This document shows positions 29,312-34,976 of a stretch of 34,976 nucleotides of DNA, one piece after another. Position numbers and translations under genes: made by a program. Origin of the DNA: Salinivirgaceae bacterium (GTDB lineage: Bacteria; Bacteroidota; Bacteroidia; Bacteroidales; SZUA-534). Each line of letters starts with the position of its first letter. Position 1 is the first letter of the stretch. The DNA lies in NCBI GenBank assembly GCA_024405635.1, contig JAKSOL010000027.1, positions 1 through 34,976 of the forward strand. Direction: 5' to 3'. The notes beneath the pieces were generated by a model. It was not told where the DNA came from and made no database searches. It saw nothing but the letters and a program-made list of their open reading frames with translations.

Positions 29312-29800
29312 ATGGACCATTATTTTTTCAGCCGCGAATTGGTTATTCGCCAACCACGCGAAGGCGACGAAGCTGCCATTGCATTAAATGGCAACAACTT
29401 AAAAATTGCACAACAAATGCCAGCTCTTTTCCCTTCGCCATTCACCTACGACGATGCTTGTGTGTATGTTCAAGAAAAGACTAAACAAACACCACCAACT
29501 AGTTTTGTTATAATTTACCAAGACGATGTTGTTGGTTGCATCGACTTGTGCAACAATACTAACAATAGCTACAACATAAGCATTTGGATAGGCGAACCTT
29601 ATTGGCACAACGGCATTGCCACTCAAAGTTGCAAATGGATTTGCCAATATGCCAAACACGAATTAAAAGCCACTAAACTGATTGCTAACACTTTAGAAAG
29701 CAACACGGCAGCAAAAAAACTATTTGAAAAATGTAATTTTACCCAAGTTGACTACACAAACAAGCAAAAAAGCACTTGCGTTTTTATGTTTGATTTATAG
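29312..29800 (+). CDS. GNAT N-acetyltransferase (RimJ/RimL type)
   Basis: 162 residues. It follows the RimJ/RimL layout: ELVIRQPREGDEAAIAL at the start, FVIIYQDDVVGCIDL, ISIWIGEPYWHNGIATQS (acetyl-CoA loop region) and a final SNTAAKKLFEKCNF. It should use acetyl-CoA to acetylate an amine, such as a protein N-terminus or a small molecule. The target is unknown. The gene starts 12 bp after the M16 partner and is probably the last gene of that operon. Confidence 0.86.
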   Translation: MDHYFFSRELVIRQPREGDEAAIALNGNNLKIAQQMPALFPSPFTYDDACVYVQEKTKQTPPTSFVIIYQDDVVGCIDLCNNTNNSYNISIWIGEPYWHNGIATQSCKWICQYAKHELKATKLIANTLESNTAAKKLFEKCNFTQVDYTNKQKSTCVFMFDL

Positions 29801-29832
29801 ACTAAAATCATAAAAAACACACATCGGTTGTA

Positions 29833-29840
29833 TATGTTTG
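29833..29840 (+). promoter_or_regulatory. Candidate -7 box for the fibre-like locus
   Basis: TATGTTTG fits TAnnTTTG and lies about 70 nt before the ATG at 29909. A second candidate is TATATTG (29852-29858) with TTG at 29828-29830. Only one need be real. A separate promoter here would split this locus from the GNAT gene. Confidence 0.4.
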
Positions 29841-29908
29841 CAAATAATAAGTATATTGCACCTCAATATTTAGCAACAAAATTGTATTAACCTTAATATC
29901 AAAACAAA

Positions 29909-30484
29909 ATGAGAAAACTTTTCCTTTCAGTACTTGCATTGGGCTTTGCTGCTGCAGTTTCAGCTCAATCAATTGTTGACAACGCTATTATCCCAGTGTC
30001 TGTTAACGTAAACACCATTATGCGTATGAACGTAACCTCTGGTGGTAACATTGAGTTTGCTTTCAACACAATTAATGACTATACAAATGGCATTGTAAAT
30101 TCATCGCGCTACGACACTAAATTCACAGTAGCATCATCTGTAAAATTTGATGTAACAATGGTTACAGAAGATGCTAATTTAGTTGGTTCAGACAACTCAA
30201 GCAACACAATAAATTTGGATTTAGTTGGTTTTAAAATAACAAATTCAGGAACTGCAACACCTTCAACTTTTCAAGAAAACTGGACAAATCTTGGTGCTGC
30301 AACAGGAACAGGAATTAGCATAGTTCAAGCCGAAGGTGGCGATGCAAGCGCAAATGTATACACAATCAATTGGGCTTGCGGTGTTCCTTCTCAAGGAGCT
30401 GGCACAGGCAACACAATGTTGGCTGCAAATGCAAAACCAGACCGCTACTCTACCAACATTTTCTTGACTCTTACTGCACAATAA
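29909..30484 (+). CDS. Secreted beta-rich protein, candidate surface fibre subunit (first paralogue)
   Basis: 191 residues with a clean Sec signal peptide (MRKLFLSVLALGFAAAVSAQ). The mature part is about 171 residues, rich in Asn, Thr, Ser and Val, with alternating hydrophobic residues typical of a beta-sandwich. It shares the segment VTSGGNIEFAFN...TNGI with the second small protein (VTSGNNLEFNFN...KNGI) and a YTINWACG motif with YKVSYSCG. The C-terminal strand RYSTNIFLTLTAQ resembles the last strand of archaic chaperone-usher subunits (spore-coat U / DUF4402 type). I do not recognise a named family with certainty. A hairpin terminator follows directly, which would favour high expression of this gene over the ones downstream. 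Confidence 0.75.
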   Translation: MRKLFLSVLALGFAAAVSAQSIVDNAIIPVSVNVNTIMRMNVTSGGNIEFAFNTINDYTNGIVNSSRYDTKFTVASSVKFDVTMVTEDANLVGSDNSSNTINLDLVGFKITNSGTATPSTFQENWTNLGAATGTGISIVQAEGGDASANVYTINWACGVPSQGAGTGNTMLAANAKPDRYSTNIFLTLTAQ

Positions 30485-30513
30485 TAATTGTCGCAAACTA
30501 TATTTATCAAATA

Positions 30514-30545
30514 ACAAAAGGCCAAACTTAGGTTTGGCTTTTTGT
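30514..30545 (+). terminator. Intra-operon hairpin terminator / attenuator
   Basis: GCCAAAC (30521-30527) pairs with GTTTGGC (30532-30538), extended by the AAAG/CTTT flanks, and is followed by TTTTT. It lies between two paralogous secreted-protein genes. No promoter is obvious before the second gene, so partial read-through is the likely way it is expressed. Confidence 0.8.
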
Positions 30546-30574
30546 CGTTTGTAACACCTACAAAACCAAACGAA

Positions 30575-31078
30575 GTGAATAGCGGAGTAAAACTTGTTGT
30601 TTTATTATTGTTACTTACTGTTAACCAAGCATTTGCACAAAGTCAAAGTTTGCGAATAAAGGTTACTAGTGGCAACAATTTAGAGTTCAACTTTAACTCG
30701 TATGCAAAACTGAAAAACGGCATACAATACGACGATTTCACAACAATAAAGGTTTCGTACTCCGATGTTGACGAAAACGGAGATTATACAAGCACTGGAT
30801 GGCGATTATCAGTAAACGCATTATCCGACGACTTGATACCTGACTTTGGAACAAGACATTTATCTCTAGACATAATCGAAATGAAATTCGTTCACGATTT
30901 TGACGTTAAACAATTTCCTTTATCTAGAGCAGAAAGCATAGTTGACGACGTTCACCAAAATCCAACAAACGACTACACATACAAAGTGTCGTATAGTTGT
31001 GGCATCAACGGAGAAATGATGAATGTTATAAGCGATAATTTTTCAACCGATATAATGTTTACTGTAACAGTCCCCTAA
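30575..31078 (+). CDS. Secreted beta-rich protein, second paralogue
   Basis: The frame is open back to a TTG at 30542 inside the terminator's T-tract, which is unlikely as a start. The GTG at 30575 gives MNSGVKLVVLLLLLTVNQAFAQ, a good signal peptide, and a 167-residue protein. The mature part aligns by eye with the first small protein: VTSGNNLEFNFN, KNGI, YKVSYSCG and a final strand FSTDIMFTVTVP. It is shorter at the C-terminus and more acidic. It overlaps the next ATG by one base (TAATG), so it is translationally coupled to the outer-membrane protein. It could be a minor, base or tip subunit of the same structure. Confidence 0.7.
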   Translation: MNSGVKLVVLLLLLTVNQAFAQSQSLRIKVTSGNNLEFNFNSYAKLKNGIQYDDFTTIKVSYSDVDENGDYTSTGWRLSVNALSDDLIPDFGTRHLSLDIIEMKFVHDFDVKQFPLSRAESIVDDVHQNPTNDYTYKVSYSCGINGEMMNVISDNFSTDIMFTVTVP

Positions 31079-34000
31079 TGAAGCCTGTTGCAAAAGCACG
31101 ACATATTCTACTAACAATTTTGTGCAGCTTGTTGTTTGCACAAACAGCTTGGTCGCAATTTTATTTTTACGAAGATGCGCACGACCAAGTTGAAGTAAAT
31201 TTTTTGCGCAAAAAAATTGAGACATTTTCAAACAATGCATTCTTTAATGCGGTAAAAATTGTCAACCCCACATCACAAAGACTCACATTTATAGCCAACT
31301 TCAGTTATCCTGCAGGTTGGACATTTATGGGCGACCAAGGACAACGATACACAATTGAGCCAAACGACTCAATAATAATTCCATTCCGTGCATCGGCCCC
31401 AAAAACCACACGCGGCGAAATTGGCTACTCAATTGTAGTGGCATTAACCGACCTACGAGGCAATGTTTTTAAAAACGCATATAGTTTTGTAAACATTCCA
31501 AAAGTGCAAGAGATATCGTTTGCACCCGAAAACCGAACAATATTTATCGACCAATATAAACGCGACGCCACAGTTGGTTTGCAATTTGCCAACACTGGCA
31601 ACACCGAAGAGGTTTTTCACATCGACTATCACCTACCCGATGCCTTAACAACGCGAGGAGAACACGAAGGCCTGTATGTTGACGAAATAAGTCTAAAACC
31701 ATACCACGACACAGTTATTCATTTGCCGGTAACCCTTCGCGACCGATATTCAGATGACAATCAAACATATCATCGAATTCAGGTGAATGTTTTAAATGCC
31801 GACACCACATTAAAATCGACCATTTGGGCTCGCGAACTTCGCAACCATTACTACAATCCTATACCGACATCGTACACCATGCTTGGTGTTGAATTAACCG
31901 CACGTAACCTTATTGCAGAGAGCGCACCTTCGCTTTCGGCCGACGTGTGGGGCAACTTTTTGCTAAAACGTGCAGGCACAATTTACTTTCGCGCCATGGC
32001 CAATAGCATCGAGAGCGCTGATTGGAAAAGAATGTGGCGATATGGCCGATACGAACTGCGCTACGATTACAAAAAAACGCACCTATGGTTAGGCGACATT
32101 CAGCAAGTATATGCGCTGAACATATATGGTCGTGGAGGTTTTTTATCACAAAAATTTAACAACAACGAGATTACTGCCATTGCGACAAAATCAATGTATT
32201 CCGATATATTAGATTATGGCGCATCATACAAATACAAGAACAGCAAGTTTGGTGCTAGCTTTGGAGGTGCATACGAACAAGACAAAGACAACCAACGAAA
32301 CATAGTAGGTGTATTTGTTGAAGGTAATTACAGACACAAAACGTTGGGAAACATTGACGCTACACTAAACCTAACCAACGCAATGTGGCAAACAGGCAAC
32401 AACATCACACAATTTGGACTAGGTTTTGATGCTCGATACTCAAACACCTTTGCAAAAAAATTGATTGTGTTTGCACAAACACACTACGGACAGCCTCAAT
32501 ACTTTGGCCGATACGCAGGTCGATTGGAACTAACAAGCCAACTGCGCTACCTTTTGGCGCAAGACAAATACCTATTTGCATCATACAACCGCACAAATAA
32601 CGGCACTCCCCGATACGTTGGCGACTCAATGCTACGTAGGTCTATTGTAAACTACGACGAGATAAAACTCACATATAACAAAAACATTACCAAGCATTTA
32701 TATTATTACGTAGGCGGAATTAGCGAGTCGCGACATGGCGACAACTTCAACTCAACCTACCCAAATTTGCTATTCACAACTCGAAATGTTTTTGCAACCG
32801 CAATGGTGCGCTTTCGCAAAGATCTTAACCTAATAAACCTAAACATAAAAGGTGGACCAAACTTTGTTACAGAACATCCCTTTGGACTCGACACTCTGCC
32901 ACACAACAAAGCATGGTTCTCGTTAGTTGCAAATGCTAGTTGGCGCTCGCAATATGGCGGCTTGTACCTAAACTACTACCACGGACCAAACTCGTTGAGC
33001 CAACAATTTACTCATTACATACAAAAAGGTTATCCTCGCACAATACGTTTGATGCCTTACCTTGACATTTACCTATTTCCACGCTACGTTCAGTACCAAA
33101 ACAAAACAAGCCTATCGTACGACATTGGCAACAAAACCACACGCGTAAGTTTAAGCAACGACCTTACTTTCTACCTAGGAAAAACAACCCAATTTATAAT
33201 AACCCACACATGGAATTTCTCATCGTCATACGATGTAATAACCGAAGAACAATATCGGTACAAAGGCTCGTATGTTGAAGCTCGTTTGCGCAAAGACTTC
33301 AACTTTGACCAACCTCGATACAAATTGTGCGACCTTGAAATAACATTCTACAAAGACTTGAATGGTAACCACCGCAAAGACGAAGACGAACCGGGCGTGA
33401 AAGATGTGCTATTCAACATTATACAAAACGAAGGCGAAGGAATCGAAAACGACCAAGAAGCATTGTCGGCATTTATGGCCATGGAACTATTGTCGGACAT
33501 GAACGGAACAGTGTCGTACAAAAACATTCCAAGTGGATTTTATATTATTGAATATCAACCTATTGGCGAAGTAGTTGGTGCATACACAACCGAGACCAAC
33601 CGCCAAAGCATATACATTAACAAGAACACTAAACTTGAAATACCTTTTGCCGAAAACAACAAGATATTTGGTCGCATTGTGATGAACCGCTCGCGCCTAT
33701 CAAATCTTGGCCAAGTTGACATTTCGAACATAAAAGTAACAGCCGAAGATACTCGCGGCAAAATTCACAGCACGTTAACCGACAAAGACGGAAACTTTAC
33801 ACTTTACGTACCAAGTGTTGACAAGTACAACGTAAAGGTGAACAACATTTTCTACGAAAACTTTGACCTTGAACAAAACACATTTGAGGTTCAACTTAAC
33901 GGCTACCGACAATTTGAAGTAAACTTTGTGTTTAACGAAAAACGCCGAAAAATAAACTTCACAACCACCCAAGAATACGGACTTAACGAATCGGACAATG

Positions 34001-34629
34001 GCATTGAAATGATTCGCCGAACCGCAATGACTGGTACAATTAAAGATGCAACTACCCTACAACCAATTGCCGCAAATATTAAGATAATAAACGGACGAGG
34101 CAAAGTAATTGCCACCGCAGCTTGCAATGCAAAAACTGGATTTTACAACATTGAATTCATAGCAGGAAACGACTACACCATTGAAGTTGAGGCCGACGGA
34201 TATTGGTTCTATAGCGAAAAACTACGTGTTGACCAAGCAGTAACCTTCTCAAATGACGAAAAGGATGTAATGCTTAAACAAATTATTAACGGAGCAACCA
34301 TTCCTATGAACAACCTTAACTTTGCCTCGCGAAGTACCGAAATACCTGCTGTTGCATTCCCTGAACTTGAACGTTTGCTAAAAGTATTGCGACAAAACCC
34401 ATCGGTTAAAATTGCAGTTTACGGCCATGCTGACGACATTGAAATTCGCGAAACAAACGTTGACGTAGCCCAAGAACGAGCTCGTATAGTTGCTTCATAC
34501 CTAATTGCAAACGGATACAGCCGAATAAAGTACCTTGGTTACTCAAACACCCGACCAATAGCCGACAACGACACTGAAGAAGGTCGAGCACAAAACCGTC
34601 GTGTTGAGATTGTGGTTACCGACAAATAA
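31078..34629 (+). CDS. Large envelope protein: Ig-like domains, predicted beta-barrel, SdrD-like and OmpA domains
   Basis: 1183 residues with a signal peptide ending about QTAWSQ. Residues about 30-250 look like two Ig-like domains (VNPTSQRLTFIANFSYPAGW, then VGLQFANTGNTEEVFHIDY). Residues about 255-745 are a long series of alternating, aromatic-edged strands with short turns (YELRYDYKKTHLWLGDIQ, GASYKYKNSKFGASFGGAY), as in an outer-membrane beta-barrel. At about 750 the SdrD/usher-like motif EITFYKDLNGNHRKDEDEPG begins, followed by carboxypeptidase-regulatory-like folds. Residues about 1073-1183 are an OmpA peptidoglycan-binding domain: YGHADDIEI, VAQERARIVASYL and EGRAQNRRVEIV. It is probably embedded in the outer membrane and anchored to the wall. 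The size and domain order suggest an usher-like export or assembly platform, but no usher family match is certain. Confidence 0.8.
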   Translation: MKPVAKARHILLTILCSLLFAQTAWSQFYFYEDAHDQVEVNFLRKKIETFSNNAFFNAVKIVNPTSQRLTFIANFSYPAGWTFMGDQGQRYTIEPNDSIIIPFRASAPKTTRGEIGYSIVVALTDLRGNVFKNAYSFVNIPKVQEISFAPENRTIFIDQYKRDATVGLQFANTGNTEEVFHIDYHLPDALTTRGEHEGLYVDEISLKPYHDTVIHLPVTLRDRYSDDNQTYHRIQVNVLNADTTLKSTIWARELRNHYYNPIPTSYTMLGVELTARNLIAESAPSLSADVWGNFLLKRAGTIYFRAMANSIESADWKRMWRYGRYELRYDYKKTHLWLGDIQQVYALNIYGRGGFLSQKFNNNEITAIATKSMYSDILDYGASYKYKNSKFGASFGGAYEQDKDNQRNIVGVFVEGNYRHKTLGNIDATLNLTNAMWQTGNNITQFGLGFDARYSNTFAKKLIVFAQTHYGQPQYFGRYAGRLELTSQLRYLLAQDKYLFASYNRTNNGTPRYVGDSMLRRSIVNYDEIKLTYNKNITKHLYYYVGGISESRHGDNFNSTYPNLLFTTRNVFATAMVRFRKDLNLINLNIKGGPNFVTEHPFGLDTLPHNKAWFSLVANASWRSQYGGLYLNYYHGPNSLSQQFTHYIQKGYPRTIRLMPYLDIYLFPRYVQYQNKTSLSYDIGNKTTRVSLSNDLTFYLGKTTQFIITHTWNFSSSYDVITEEQYRYKGSYVEARLRKDFNFDQPRYKLCDLEITFYKDLNGNHRKDEDEPGVKDVLFNIIQNEGEGIENDQEALSAFMAMELLSDMNGTVSYKNIPSGFYIIEYQPIGEVVGAYTTETNRQSIYINKNTKLEIPFAENNKIFGRIVMNRSRLSNLGQVDISNIKVTAEDTRGKIHSTLTDKDGNFTLYVPSVDKYNVKVNNIFYENFDLEQNTFEVQLNGYRQFEVNFVFNEKRRKINFTTTQEYGLNESDNGIEMIRRTAMTGTIKDATTLQPIAANIKIINGRGKVIATAACNAKTGFYNIEFIAGNDYTIEVEADGYWFYSEKLRVDQAVTFSNDEKDVMLKQIINGATIPMNNLNFASRSTEIPAVAFPELERLLKVLRQNPSVKIAVYGHADDIEIRETNVDVAQERARIVASYLIANGYSRIKYLGYSNTRPIADNDTEEGRAQNRRVEIVVTDK

Positions 34630-34640
34630 TAAAGAGTAGT

Positions 34641-34976
34641 TTAGAAACGTAAAGCCATCACCTTAAATTGGGTGTTTTGACGGCTATTGTAGCGTTGATT
34701 TGTGTCAAAATTCCATATCCACTCGTCACGTTCAAGCAAAGTTGGTAATGTTGCATAAACCGAATTGCGAATTGTTTGCTCGCCAGTATCAATATTGGTA
34801 TTAATCTCTTGATAATCAGCAACCAAGCACGATGCTCCTCTTGGCATTGAATTGATATGTTGCTGTTGAACCCACTTGCGAATAGGCTCCAAATCATTAT
34901 CGGACAGGTCAAATCGCGCAGTGAGATAATCACAAAGAATAATGTCGAGTTGGTTAAGCAAGTTAAGCGACACCAC
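34641..34976 (-). CDS. Unidentified protein, C-terminal part only
   Basis: The frame is open from the right window edge to a TAA at 34643-34641, giving 111 codons. The apparent first codon is just the window edge, so the true start lies outside. I do not recognise a family. The sequence is mixed in charge, with DLSDNDLEPIRKWVQQQH and ending FKVMALRF; the aromatic last residue is reminiscent of outer-membrane proteins but is not evidence on its own. It converges on the OmpA-domain gene with an 11-bp gap and no terminator between them. Confidence 0.6.
   Translation of the reverse strand: MVSLNLLNQLDIILCDYLTARFDLSDNDLEPIRKWVQQQHINSMPRGASCLVADYQEINTNIDTGEQTIRNSVYATLPTLLERDEWIWNFDTNQRYNSRQNTQFKVMALRF

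Overview
The window looks like a chromosomal segment of a low-GC member of the Bacteroidetes, probably Bacteroidales or a close relative. Supporting signs are promoters with the Bacteroidetes-type TAnnTTTG element, sometimes with TTG about 18-20 nt upstream; absence of clear Shine-Dalgarno sequences; a type IX secretion C-terminal sorting domain; and families concentrated in this phylum (GldA/GldF/GldG, DUF3667, DUF4340, peptidase M64).

Left flank (1-3000, minus strand). A DUF262/HNH-type nuclease gene is followed by a RecQ-like helicase with an N-terminal DEDD-type exonuclease domain; the helicase runs off the window edge. Codon choice in these two genes differs by eye from the rest. They lie beside a tRNA-Ser, so this looks like the edge of an acquired, defence-like island.

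RNA genes and housekeeping region (3400-16800). tRNA-Ser(UGA) and tRNA-Val(UAC) each have a recognisable promoter and terminator. They are followed by a T9SS cargo protein, an M64 metallopeptidase and a membrane acyltransferase. Then comes a tightly packed cluster: lgt, a lipoprotein, a zinc-ribbon membrane protein, an amidohydrolase homologue that has lost its catalytic middle, and a MurG-like glycosyltransferase with a possible C-terminal frameshift. A GH74 lipoprotein, a DUF3667 membrane protein, a small lipoprotein and folP complete the region.

Central region (16900-25900). A secreted GH2 beta-galactosidase is followed by an ABC system of GldA, a fused GldF-GldG protein and a DUF4340 protein. 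Next is a PurF-like protein that lacks the N-terminal catalytic cysteine.

Right part (26000-34976). A HAD phosphatase diverges from a pair of M16 peptidase genes (one with and one without the zinc motif) and a GNAT acetyltransferase. The last cluster is the best candidate for an undescribed system. Two paralogous small secreted beta-rich proteins are separated by a hairpin terminator, and the second overlaps the start of a 1183-residue envelope protein with Ig-like, predicted beta-barrel, SdrD-like and OmpA domains. It resembles an organelle or fibre assembly locus with subunit, attenuator, second subunit and a peptidoglycan-anchored outer-membrane platform. A partial unidentified gene converges on it at the right edge.
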